A stretch of 64,000 bases of DNA from CAVSUR01 sp963846005 (GTDB lineage: Bacteria; Actinomycetota; Actinomycetes; Streptosporangiales; Streptosporangiaceae). The stretch is taken from positions 287,604-351,603 of the forward strand of contig CAWJUH010000005.1 of assembly GCA_963846005.1 (NCBI GenBank), written 5' to 3'. The notes under the pieces were generated by a model. That model searched no databases. It was not told the origin of the DNA and saw nothing but the letters and a program-made list of their open reading frames with translations. Below, piece by piece: positions 47,864-57,350 of this stretch (position 1 is its first letter; the number at the start of each line of letters is the position of its first letter). Made by a program: the position numbers and the translations under genes.

Positions 47864-49047
47864 ATGGTCCAGACCACACGCCGCGGGCTCGTGCTCGGCG
47901 CCGCTGCTGCAACGGGGTTCGGGCGCGCGGCCGTCGCGCAGGGCAGTTTGCCGCTGCAGATCGGCTGGCTGGCCGCACTCACGGGGCCGAGCTCGGCCCC
48001 GGCGATCGGGTTCAACCGGGGGGTGATCTTCGCGGCCGACGAGCGCAATGCCGCGGGCGGAGTCCAGGGGCATAAGATCGAGATCGTGACCCGAGACACG
48101 CAGGGCGATCCGACCAAGGCGGTCAATGCGACGCAGGAACTGATCAACCGGTTCAAGGTGAACGCGGTCTGGGGGCCGACCAATTGGGCGAGGCGCTTGC
48201 CATCACGCCGATCATGGCGCGGTCCAAGCTGCCGCTGATCCATCCCTGCGTGGTCGACAGCCTGATCGACCCGGCGAAATACCCGAACGCGTTCCGCCTC
48301 GCGCCCTCCAACACGCAATGGGACAACGCGGTCCGCGGCTACACGATGAAGCAGCTCGGGGTGAGCGACGTCGCCGTGTTCGGCGACACGACGGGGTATG
48401 GGACGGCGGCGGTCACGGCGACGGTGGACGCGTTCACCAAGGACGGGGCGAAGACGGTGTACCGGGCGCAGATCGATGCGACCAACCCCGACGTGTCGCC
48501 GGACATGCTGCGGGCGCGCAATGCCGGGGCGAAGGCAATCGTGGTGTGGACGGTGAGCGTCGGGCTGCTGTCGCGGCTGATGAACGTGCGGGCGACGATG
48601 GGGTGGGACGTGCCGATCGTGGGCCATCCGTCGCTGGGGGCGGGCGAGGTGCGCAACCTGCTCGACAAGCCGAGCAACTGGGAGAAGGTCTATATGGTCG
48701 GCTACAAGACCTGCAGCTTCGACGCGAGCGGCAAACTGCCTTCGCGCACGCAGGACTTCGTCGACAAGATCAAGGGCAAGATCGACCTCAGCGATACGAG
48801 CCTATGGTGGGTCGCTTGCGGTTACGATGCGGTTAATCTGGTTGCGGCGGCGGTGCAGCAGAAGAACACGATGACGGCGGAGGCGATCATTGCCGATTGG
48901 AATACGGTGAAGCGCTATCCCGGCATCTTCGGCGACTACACGTTCAGCCCGGAGGACCATAACGGGTATCCGCAGGACGAGGTGGTGATGTCGCAGGCCA
49001 ACTCGCAGAAGGACGGGGCGTTCGCGCTGGCGCCTGGGTATGGCTGA
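47864..49047 (+). CDS. Branched-chain-amino-acid-type ABC transporter substrate-binding protein (Tat signal), one frameshift
   Basis: ATG 47864 begins MVQTTRRGLVLGAAAATGFGRAAVA, a twin-arginine signal. The mature protein follows the LivJ/Peripla_BP_6 pattern (LQIGWLAALTGPSSAPAIGFNRGVIFAADERNAAGG, GHKIEIVTRDTQGDP). A base is missing near 48185; the protein then continues (GEALAITPIMARSKLPLIHP ... GYTMKQLGVSDVAVFGDTTGYG ... VMSQANSQKDGAFALAPGYG). The full length of about 394 residues is normal. LivF follows 15 bp later. The ligand is not determined but may be an aromatic or organic acid, given the downstream enzymes. Confidence 0.8.
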
Positions 49048-49061
49048 GGCATTGTCTGCGG

Positions 49062-49814
49062 GTGGCGCGCCTGCTGGTGGTGCGGGATCTGGCGGCTGGC
49101 TACGGCAAGATCGGGGTGCTGCATGGGCTGAGCCTGCGGGTTTATGCGGGGGAGATCGTGACCTTGCTTGGGCCGAATGGGGCGGGGAAGACGACGCTGC
49201 TGAAGGCGCTGTCCGGGCTGCTGCCGTGGACCGGCGGGGACGCGAGTTTGGCGGGGCGACGCTGCGGGACGCGACGCCGCGGGACTGTGCGCGGCGCGGG
49301 CTGGTGCATGTCGTCGAGGGGCATCGGGTGTTCACGCAACTGACGGTGGCGGACAATCTGGCGCTGGCCGGGTACGGGCTGCCGCGCGGCGAGCGGGCGT
49401 GCGGGTCGAGGAGGCGCTGGAGGCTTTCCGGAGATCGCGGCCAAGCGGGAGGATCGCGGGGGCGCGTTGAGCGGCGGGCAGCAGCAGATGCTGGCGGTGG
49501 CGCAGGGGCTGGTGCGGCGGCCGAAGCTGCTGATGTGGACGAGCCTTCGGCCGGGTTGTCGCCGGTGCTGGTGGACCGCGTGCTGGCCGTGCTGACCCGG
49601 CTGCGGCGGCGGGAACGGCGATCATGCTGGTGGAGCAGTTGGTCGAGAAGACGCTGGCCGCGGCGGACCGGGCCTATGCGATGACGCAGGGGCGGATCGT
49701 GCTGGAGGCGCCGGCGAGCAGCCGGGGCTGGCGCGGCGGCTGGAGCACGCTTATCTCGGCGCCGGAACGCTGCGTAATGACTTTGTTTCTTGGGGGGTTT
49801 GGGCATGGCCGTGA
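49062..49814 (+). pseudogene. LivF-like ABC transporter ATPase, broken by about six frameshifts
   Basis: From GTG 49062: LLVVRDLAAGYGKIGVLHGLSL, Walker A LGPNGAGKTTLLKALSGLL. In other frames: ATPRDCARRGLVHVVEGHRVF, LTVADNLALAGYGLPRGERA, the signature LSGGQQQMLAVAQGLVRRPKLL, Walker B remainder DEPSAGLSPVLVDRVLAVLTRLR, and IMLVEQLVEKTLAAADRAYAMTQGRIVLEAP. All LivF landmarks are present in order and almost nothing is lost between them. Single-base indels lie near 49235, 49399, 49432, 49535, 49612 and 49722. Such density suggests low-quality consensus more than old decay. Confidence 0.72.
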
Positions 49815-50889
49815 TCACTGCGCTGCGGACCGAGAAGCTGGCGGTGCCGCTGCCGGCGCCGATCATGAGCGGGCTCGGTCCGATCACGACGACGGGCGTG
49901 CTGCTGGTGTTCCTGGATACCGATCCGGGGGTGATCGGCGAGAATTTGGTGTTCACGCTCAACAACAAGCGGCTGGCGGTGATCGATGAGATGGTCCGCA
50001 GCCTGGAGCCGCTGGTGGTTGGGCTCGATCCGGAATTCAGCACGCGCTTCTGGTCGGAGGCCTGGCGGGACATCAATTTCGTCGGCCACACCGGGGTGTC
50101 GGTGGTGGGCATCTCCGCCATCGACGGGGCGCTTTGGGACGTCCGGGGCAAGCTGGCCGGCTTGCCGATCCATCGCCTGATCGGGGCGCGGCGGAGCAGC
50201 GTGCCGGCCTATGCCAGCGCCGGGTTGTGGCTGTCCTCGAGCATCGATGCGTTGCAGCGGGAGGCGCGGGGTTCGTCGAGCAGGGGTTCCGGGCGGTGAA
50301 GATGCGGCTCGGCAAGCCCACGGCGCTCGAGGACGCGGCCCGGGTGAAGGCGGTGCGCGAGGCGGTCGGGCTAGAGATGGCGGTGATGGCGGATGCCAAC
50401 CAGCAGCTGACGGTGGACCAGGCGATCCGGCTGGGCCGGCTGTTGGAGCCATACGAGCTGACATGGTTCGAGGAGCCGCTGCCGGCCTATGATCTGGAGG
50501 GCGTCGCGCGGGTGGCCGCGGCGCTGGACACGCCGATCGCCAGCGGGGAGACGGAGTACACGCGCTACGGGTTCCGGCGGATGCTGGAGCTGAAATCGGC
50601 TGACGTGTTGATGCCGGATCTGCAGCGGGTCGGCGGGCGTGACGGAGTTCTTGCGGGTGGCCACATGGCGGACGCGTTCGACGTTCCGGTGTCGTCGCAT
50701 ATGTTTCCGGAGATGTCGATCCAGGTTTTGGCGGCGCTCGGGAACGCGACGTGGCTCGAGCACATGCCGTGGTTCTCGCCGCTGTATGCGGGGGAGCTGG
50801 AGTTGGGGGACGGCGAGATCGTGGTGCCGGAGGCGCCGGGTTGGGGGCTGCCGCTCGACCAGGCTGCGATTGCCCGGTATCGCGCTTGA
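49805..50889 (+). CDS. Mandelate racemase/muconate lactonizing enzyme-family protein, three indels
   Basis: Enolase-superfamily enzyme of about 361 residues once corrected. The first part (MAVITALRTEKLAVPLPAPIMSG ... SVVGISAIDGALWDVRGKLAGLPIHRLIG) changes frame near 50273. The barrel continues with AVKMRLGK (KxK-like catalytic region), VMADANQQLT, WFEEPLPAYDLEGVARVAAALDTPIASGE and SSHMFPEMSIQVLAALG. Between 50637 and 50672 two compensating indels garble about 12 residues: the family-like reading VGGVTEFLRVATMADAF is split as VGGRDGVLAGGHMADAF. It likely dehydrates or epimerises a sugar acid, consistent with the lactonase gene next door. Confidence 0.75.
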
Positions 50890-50906
50890 ATCAAGGAGAA
50901 TTGGCG

Positions 50907-51840
50907 ATGTGGAAACCCTCGTGTTTTTATCCGGATCCGGCCGTTCAGGTCCTTGATCCGAGCTTTGCCAAGTACCGGCTGCCGCTGGCGGCGGTGGAGC
51001 GGCTGGCGACGGGGCTGCGCTGGGCGGAGGGGCCGGTGTGGTTTGGCGATGCGCGGCATTTGCTGGTGAGCGACATTCCGAACAACCGGATCGTCAAATG
51101 GGACGAGGTGACCGGGCTGCTCAGCGACTTCCGCCGGCCGAGCAATTTTGCCAACGGCAATATGCGCGACCGCGAGGGGCGGCTGGTGACGTGCGAGCAC
51201 GGCGGCCGCCGGGTCACGCGGACGGAGCATGACGGGCAGATCACGGTGCTGATCGACCAGTTCGAGGGCAAGCGGCTCAACTCGCCGAACGACGTGGTGG
51301 TCAAGTCGGACGGCTCGATCTGGTTCACCGATCCGCCGTTCGGCCTGCTGCAGCGATTATGAGGGCGAGCGGGCGGAGCAGGAGTTGCCGGGCAGCGTCT
51401 ATCGGCTTGACCCGGCGACGGGGAAGGCCGACGTTGTCGACGATGCGGTTCCGGGGCCGAACGGGCTGGCGTTCTCGCCGGACGAGAAGATCCTCTATCT
51501 GGTGGCGAGCCGGGCCGAGCCGCGCGAGATCGTGGCGTATGACGTGCAGGATGATGGGCGGATTACCAACCGGCGCGTGGTCATCAATGCCGGGCCGGGG
51601 GGCACGCCGGACGGGTTCCGGCTGGACGAGGACGGCAATCTCTGGTGCGGCTGGGGGATGGGCACGCCGGAGCTCGACGGGGTGATGATCTTCAATCCGG
51701 AGGGCGCGGCGATCGGGCGCATCGCGCTGCCGGAGCGCTGCGCCAATCTGTGCTTCGGCGGCCGGCGCCGGAACCGCCTGTTCATGGCGGCGAGCCAGTC
51801 GATCTATGCGCTGTATGTGAACACGCGAGGGGCGGCGTAA
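50907..51840 (+). CDS. SMP-30/gluconolactonase-family lactonase, one frameshift
   Basis: ATG 50907 with AAGGAG 9 bases upstream. The first part includes GLRWAEGPVWFGDARHLLVSDIPNNRIVKWD, LVTCEHGGRRVTR and LNSPNDVVVKSDGSIWFTDPPFGL. An extra C near 51348 then shifts the frame, and the rest continues (YEGERAEQELPGSVYRLDPATG, VPGPNGLAFSPDEKILYL, GTPDGFRLDEDGNLWCGW). The metal-binding E, N and D positions of the six-blade propeller (EGP, SPND, DG) are present. It hydrolyses a sugar lactone, probably working with the preceding enzyme. Confidence 0.82.
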
Positions 51841-51918
51841 GGGGGCGTATTCGTTTCGAAAGATTGACATTTTGCCGCTGCGTTTGTACACTCGCCGTCG
51901 AACGTGGAGAGTGTTCAC

Positions 51919-52985
51919 ATGTCGGACACGGTCGCTGACGAACGTGACACTTGGGTCGCGAGTGTCTTCCAGGTCGATCCTCGGACGTATGCGGGCGCTG
52001 CTGGCGCCGCGGGTGCGGCGGCCCCGTCCGCTGCGGCGGCGGGCGGTTTTATCGATGACCTAAAATACGCTGCGACGACGGTGGAGAATTTCGCCGGCGA
52101 CGTTTGGTCGGACGTGAAGATCGGGGCCGAGGCCGTCGAGCAGAAGGTCGAAGGCGGCATCGACGTGGTCGTGGAGAAGGCGGAGAAGGCCGGCGAGGCG
52201 ATCGCCGAGGGCGCGGAGAAAGTCGCCGACAAGGTGAGGGGCAAGGATACGCCGCCGACCGGCCGAGCCGAGCGGGCCGATCACGCTGAAGAGCGAAACC
52301 GAGGTCAGTCAGCCGGCGAACCGGGCGCGCACCAAGCTGGGCGTGGGCGAGAAGGTGACGCTGACGGTTACTCCGGGACCGGGGAAATGGGACGCGTCCG
52401 GCGCCAAGCTGAGCGCGAAGAGCGGCTCCAAGGTGACGATGACGGCGCCGCCGCGGCCGGGCGAGGTGGAGGTGACGGTCGAGGTCGGCAGCACAGAAGC
52501 AGACGTTGAAGTTCACGGTGATCGCGCCGAGCACCGCACATCTCGATCGGACGGCGACCGAGCATTACAATCTCGGCGTGCCGAATGTCGGCTTGCGCGG
52601 CCTGATCTATCTCGGGCCGGACGACGTGAACTTCCTGGCCTGCTCGTTCATTGAGGACGAGATCGGCGCCAAGGCGAGCGGCTCGTGGTCGGCCAAAAAC
52701 GGGGAGGGGCATAGCCCCAATACGCAGCCGCTGCCGTGCACCGATAAGGTCGTGAGCGGCAAGGGGACCGAGACGAGCGCCGAGGACCATTGCTGGTCCG
52801 GCTACATCCCGGGTCTCAAGCTGACGGATTGGACCGGGGAGATGTCGTGGTCGATCCCGTGGCACTGGCATTGCGGGTCGGGCAAGGGCTTGATCGGGCG
52901 CGTGGTGCAGCACGTGACCACCACGAAGGACGGTACGTCGACGCTCACCAAGGGCGGGGCGAGCTTTACCGCGCCATTGTCTTGA
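51919..52985 (+). CDS. Helical plus Ig-like protein, possibly contractile-injection-system associated; two frameshifts
   Basis: ATG 51919 (MSDTVADERDTWVASVF) leads into an Ala/Gly segment and an amphipathic helical region (VEQKVEGGIDVVVEKAEKAG). After an indel near 52265 comes an Ig-like stretch (TKLGVGEKVTLTVTPGPGKW, SGSKVTMTAPPRPGEVEVTVEVG). After another near 52495 comes the C-terminal module (KFTVIAPSTAHLDR, VGLRGLIYLGPDDVNFL, DWTGEMSWSIPWHWHCGSG, TLTKGGASFTAPL). From memory, modules of this shape (GVGExVxLT..., then W-PIPW and a final KGGA) occur in proteins encoded beside extracellular contractile injection systems; no such structural genes are in the window. Function therefore unassigned. 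Confidence 0.55.
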
Positions 52986-53638
52986 TGCTTCGGCTGCCCT
53001 GGCTTTTGCCGGTTGCCGGGCTGCTGCTGCTTGCCGGAGGCAGCCCGGCCCCTGCCCAAACGCGGATGGAGGTTCGTCCCATGTCACAGAGCACCGTTTC
53101 CGCGCCCGATGCGGATGTCGAGCACAAGCTGGCCGATTACGACCGCAGCCGCAGCCCCGAAGCGCTCAGCGAGGCGGCGGAGGCGGCGGCGCTGCATGAC
53201 GGAGAGCCGGCGGCCGACCCGGAGGCCGGGTTGGGCGTCGCGCGGGCGCGGGTGCATGATTGGGTCGCCGTGCTGTTCCGGTTCAAGCGCGACATGGATG
53301 CGGATTTCGATCCGAACCGGAAGCTGACGATGAACATCGTGCCGCCGGGTCCGACCGGCAACCAGTATGCGCCGGGGGTCGATCCCAAGGACGTCAAGGA
53401 TCCTGAAATGCGGCGGGCCTACGTCGAAGAGATCGCGAAAAACCAGCAGCGGATCAAGAACTTCACCGTCAATTTGCGGCTGTATCAGGCGCACAAGGCG
53501 ATCCTGGAGAAGGCGGCGCAGTCGGTTGCCGACGCGCATCAGACGCTGGGGATGCCGGCGCCGGAGATTGCGGCGATGCTGAACCAGGCCGAGATTTTGC
53601 CGGGCGACCGGGCGGCGATCCTCGCTGCAGTGCACTGA
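52985..53638 (+). CDS. Predicted exported protein of unknown function
   Basis: 217 residues. The ATG at 52985 overlaps the preceding stop. Residues 1-25 form a signal peptide (LRLPWLLPVAGLLLLAGGSPAPAQT). The mature part is charged and largely helical: DADVEHKLADYDRSRSPEALSEAAEAAALHD, VARARVHDWVAVLFRFKRDMDADFDPNRKL, MRRAYVEEIAKNQQRIKNFTVNLRLYQAHKAILEKAA. It is intact, unlike its neighbours. I recognise no family. Coupling to the Ig-like protein suggests a joint role. Confidence 0.6.
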   Translation: MLRLPWLLPVAGLLLLAGGSPAPAQTRMEVRPMSQSTVSAPDADVEHKLADYDRSRSPEALSEAAEAAALHDGEPAADPEAGLGVARARVHDWVAVLFRFKRDMDADFDPNRKLTMNIVPPGPTGNQYAPGVDPKDVKDPEMRRAYVEEIAKNQQRIKNFTVNLRLYQAHKAILEKAAQSVADAHQTLGMPAPEIAAMLNQAEILPGDRAAILAAVH

Positions 53639-53737
53639 GCGGGCGCGAAAGCCTCTTGCAAGGAGGTTAACCAGGCGGCTTACTTCCGTATACTGACGCT
53701 CGGCAGATCGATGGTCGACGCAGAGGAGAGTGCCGCC

Positions 53738-54436
53738 ATGCCCGAGCTGATGAACCCGGTCGAGTTCCGCACCGCGCTGGAAGACGCCATCAAAGGCAAG
53801 AGCGCGAACAAGTCGCCGTTCAGTATTCTTTGGGCGCAGGGCAAGCTCAGCCGGGCACATTTGTCGCGCTGGGCGGAGAACCACTACCATTATGTGGGGC
53901 CGTTCGCGGATTATCTTGCCTATGTGTACGTGCGCATGCCGGATCAAATGACCGAGGCGAAGGATTTCCTGCTCAGCAACATGTACGAGGAGGAGATCGG
54001 CGGTGACCGGCATACCGACTTGCTGATCCGGTTTGCCGAGGCTTGCGGGACCACGCGGCGCGGGTGAAGGACCCGGACAATATGTCGGCGACCACCCGCG
54101 GGCTGCAGAGCTGGTGCTATGCGGTGGCGATGCGGGAGGACCCGATCGTGGCGGTGGCCGGGCTGGTGGTTGGGCTCGAGTTGCAGGTGCCGTCGATTTA
54201 CCGGCGGCAGACGCCGACGCTGCGGGAGAAGTATGGGTTCAGCGATGAGGAGGTCGAGTTCTTCGACCTGCATATCGTTTCGGATGAGATCCATGGGGAG
54301 CGCGGGTATCAGATCGTGCTCGAGCATGCCGACACGCCGGAGCTGCAGCTGCGTTGCTTGAAGATCTGCGAGATCGGGGCGCAGATGCGGCTGTTGTACA
54401 CAACGGCGCTGTACAATGACTATGTGGCGGCGGATA
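53738..54436 (+). CDS. PqqC/TenA-fold iron-containing redox enzyme, one frameshift, 3' end replaced at a sequence join
   Basis: ATG 53738 with GAGGAGAG upstream. MNPVEFRTALEDAIKGKS, LSRAHLSRWAENHYHYVGPFADYL and MYEEEIGGDRHTDLLIRFAEACG are in the first frame. After a base missing near 54052 come ARVKDPDNMSATTRGLQSWCYAVAMREDP, VPSIYRRQ, HIVSDEIHGERGYQIVLEHADTPELQ and QMRLLYTTALYNDYVA. The H/E ligands (ENHYHY, EEEIGGDRH, DEIHGERG) suit a haem-oxygenase-like di-iron or iron-dependent enzyme. At about 54436 the ORF passes directly into IS3 transposase sequence, so the last few residues are foreign. Confidence 0.75.
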
Positions 54437-54440
54437 AGGT
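54430..54440. other. Composition/taxonomy break 2 (alphaproteobacterial to ktedonobacterial)
   Basis: Within one open frame the sequence changes from PqqC-like (YNDYVAADK) to IS3 transposase (VYIKDYQTVTDAMRNL). GC content drops sharply from this point to the end of the window. The join lies inside a repeated element, where assemblers most often err. Confidence 0.65.
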
Positions 54441-54647
54441 ATATATCAAGGACTATCAGACAGTTACAGACGCAATGCGGAATTTACAAGCCTATTTTAC
54501 CTTTTATAATCAAGATCGGTTGCACCAGGCGCTGGACTATCGGACACCAGGACAGGTGTATCTCAAAAGCTAGCTAGGCATTTCTTGAACGGTTGTGTTT
54601 TGTCTTATTTTTGCCCTGAAAAACTGTCTTGACTTTTGGTACCACCA
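54437..54647 (+). mobile_element. 3' fragment of an IS3-family element with its outer end
   Basis: 54437-54573 encodes the last 45 residues of an IS3 OrfB (YIKDYQTVTDAMRNLQAYFT, FYNQDRLHQALDYRTPGQVY). After the stop comes GTTTTGTCTTATTTTTGCCC and the outer end TGGTACCACCA at 54637-54647. The same end, inverted, begins the IS3 copy at 59333. Protein identity between the two copies is high but DNA has diverged, so they are separate relatives rather than one duplicated insertion. Confidence 0.78.
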
Positions 54648-54884
54648 TAGAGCCTATTGAAAAGCAATGCGGGAAAGAGTGGGAAATGATGCTCAATAGC
54701 GCGATAATCTGTTAAGGCAGGAACGCGCAAAATCACAGGTCCCCACTATAAACACCCTTGAGAAGGTAGTTCACACAACTATTCAAAAAGGTACGACCAA
54801 ATGAGGCAAGTAGTCAATGCCTCTAGAGAAGATTAGAGCACAAGAGCTTGTACTATTTAAAACGATACGATTTATTAAGTTATG
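54648..54884. other. Non-coding stretch after the IS3 end
   Basis: About 240 bp of AT-rich sequence between the IS3 fragment and the 3' end of the repeat protein gene. No ORF, RNA or hairpin that I would defend. Confidence 0.5.
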
Positions 54885-56831
54885 TTAACCATGATGGTCT
54901 TCATTACCGAATTTAGGAATTATATTTTCTAAGGAGACATAAATTGCATCACGAATTTCTGATGATAATATTTCTTCTTTGGCAAGTTCAGCAATAAACG
55001 GAATATCAGATACCTTAGTTTCATCATCTACGAATACCCAGCATTTCTTAATGCAGCTTCTCGCAATTTCTTTATCTACCAGCGTTAATATTGCGCGTAT
55101 CGACCATATTCTATCAGCATAGTTTGCTTCTGTTACAGTAAGGGAAAAACAGGCAATTCTGAGTCGTTGATCTACTGCCAATTTTTGCTCCGTCAGAAAC
55201 TCTACAAATTTCCGCATTACCTGCTGGCGTTCCTCAGATTTATATTTGCTACATAAATACAGAGCTTGAGCTATCATTATCTGCTGCTCAACCGTCAGAC
55301 TTGTTTGCTGCAATAACTCGACAAGTAGCAAAGTTGCTTGACGTTGTTCTCCGGAATCAGGAGGACTACATTGATAAAGCGCTTGAGCCACCTTAACTCG
55401 CTGCTCAACAGTGAGATCGATTCGTTGCAACATCTCCCCTAGTTCCTGAACCACTTGTTGATCTTCTGGTGAATCACCTAAACTGCATAGATGAATTATC
55501 CGAATTACTTCTACATGTTGCTCAACGGTCAAAGCAAGAGCATCCTTCTTATCCATAAGCCATTGTATTATCCAGCGACGAAAAGACTTTATTGCAACAC
55601 TCTCATAGAGGGCATATGCAACATTCATGGCTTGCTCAAAGACAAGATTTATATCCTGTATGATATTTCTTAGCTTTTGAGCCATCCAACGTTGTTGTGA
55701 TCCATACTGATGACGATACAGCACCTGGATCACTTCTACCATCTGATTAACTGTGAGATCAGTTCGTCGCAACATCCCCATAAGCTCTTGACTTACTCGT
55801 TGGTGCCCCTGTGTGTTAGAGGAAGAGCTAGACTGATAAAGGGTTCGAGCTACTTTTATCTGCTGCTTAACAGTGAGATCGGTTCGCTGTGACATTTCGG
55901 TAAGCTCTTGAAGAGCTTGTCGTTCTTCTGGTGATCCTAATTGGCTATCACTGTAAAGTTCTACGGCGGCCTGTACCCGTTGTTCAACTGTGAGGTCGGT
56001 TCGCTGCAACATCTTGGCAAGCTCTTGAACCACTTGTCGTTCTTCTGGTGAGTCATAAGAACTGGATTGATAAAAGGCCTGAGCAACCTTGACTCGCTGC
56101 TCAACAGTGAGATCAGTTCGCTGCATCATCTCGGCAAGCTCTTGAACCACTTGTCGTTCTTCTGGTGAGTCAGGAAAGCTAGACTGATAAAGGGCCTGAG
56201 CGACATTAACTCGCTGCTCGACCGTAAGATCAGCTCGCTGTAGCAGTCTGGCAAGCGATTTAAGAGCTTGTTGCCACTCTGGTGAGTCATAGGAGCTAGA
56301 CTGATCAATAGCCTGAGCAACCTTGACTCGCTGCTCAACGGTGAGATCAGTTCGCTTTAACAGCCTTACAAGCTCTTGAATTGCTTGCTGTTCTTCCGGT
56401 AAGTCATAGGAGCTAGACCGATAAAAACCCTCAGCTACCTCTACTCGCTGTTCAACGGTGGAATCCACCCGCTGCAACACCGCTATTAGCTCTTGAAGAG
56501 CTTGTTGCCACTCTGGCGAGTCATAGGAGCTAGATCGATAAATGGTCTTAGCGACCTCTACTCGCTGCTCAACGGTAAGATCGTTGCGCTTTAACAGCCT
56601 TACAAACTCTTCAAGAGCTTGCTGTTCTTCTGGTGAGTCATAGGAGCTAGACTGATAAAGGGCCTCAGCAACCTTGACTCGCTGCTCAACGGTGAGGTCA
56701 ATTTGCTTTAACAGCCTTACAAGCTCTTGAATTGCTTGCTGTTGCTCCTGTGTGTCTTCTAAATTGGGTAAATTGAGGGCAAGAGCCACCCTAACTTGCT
56801 GTTCAACGGTGAGATCAGTTCGCTGCGACAA
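54885..56831 (-). pseudogene. C-terminal 39-residue repeat region of a giant NACHT protein (part 5 of 5)
   Basis: 648 residues, about 15 copies of a helical 39-residue unit with consensus DLTVEQRVKVAQALYQSSSY then DSPEERQALQELVRLLQRT. Early copies are close to identical (near-perfect 117-bp DNA repeats, e.g. around 55985, 56102, 56219). The last four or five diverge and end in a non-repeat cap (IRAILTLVDKEIARSCIKKCW ... ISLENIIPKFG). Predicted structure is two helices per unit, an alpha-solenoid like HEAT/TPR sensors. It continues upstream in another frame (indel near 56880) and belongs to the NACHT gene. Confidence 0.75.
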
Positions 56832-56865
56832 CGCTATTAGTTCTTGAAGAGATTGCCACCTTTCA

Positions 56866-57249
56866 TCAGAACCACTTTGGCCAAGGCGATAAAAGTATCT
56901 GAGCCGTTTCTATCCTCTGTTCAACGGTGAGATCAGTTCGCTGCACCATCTCCAAAAGGTCTTGAAGAGCTTGCTGTTGCTCCTGTGAGTTATAGGAGCT
57001 ATAATGATAAAGGATCTCAGCTCCCTTGACTCGCTGCTCAACGGTGAGGTCAGTTCGCTGCAACACCGCTATTAGCTCTTGAAGAGCTTGTTGCCACTCT
57101 GGCGAGTCATACTTGCTATACTGGCAAAATATCTGAGCCGTCTCTACTCGCTGCTCAACGGTGAGGTCAGTTCGCTGCAACACCGCTATTAGCTCTTGAA
57201 GAGCTTGTTGCCGCTCTGGTGAATTCTGAGCTTGACCCTCATAGAGCAA
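56866..57249 (-). pseudogene. N-terminal copies of the 39-residue repeat (part 4 of 5 of the NACHT gene)
   Basis: 127 residues with three full repeats (ALQELIAVLQRTDLTVEQRV..., YSKYDSPEWQQ). Upstream in the same frame, before the apparent start, the sequence stays protein-like (LTYTRQYSKLGREELKELVT) back to about 57365, where it meets the NACHT frame. At 56870 the frame ends as SPWPKWF; a one-base shift gives YRLGQSGSDERWQSLQELIA and the next repeat. So it is an internal piece, not a gene. Confidence 0.7.
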
Positions 57250-57350
57250 TCGAATAGCTTCTACCTTTTGAGATATATCAGTAATGATGTCCTGCGTAAC
57301 TAACTCTTTCAGTTCTTCTCGCCCTAGCTTGGAATACTGTCTCGTATAAG

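Noticed and set aside
47204..51840. Horizontal transfer of a catabolic island into an actinobacterium
   Set aside because: No mobility genes or attachment sites at the joins, and genes are cut at both ends; a chimeric assembly explains it more simply.
53084..54013. 309-codon minus-strand frame
   Set aside because: Antisense to the exported protein and PqqC-like genes, both of which have recognisable features on the plus strand.
54885..57250. Possible CRISPR or satellite array
   Set aside because: The period is 117 bp, coding throughout, with conserved protein sequence and no spacer structure.
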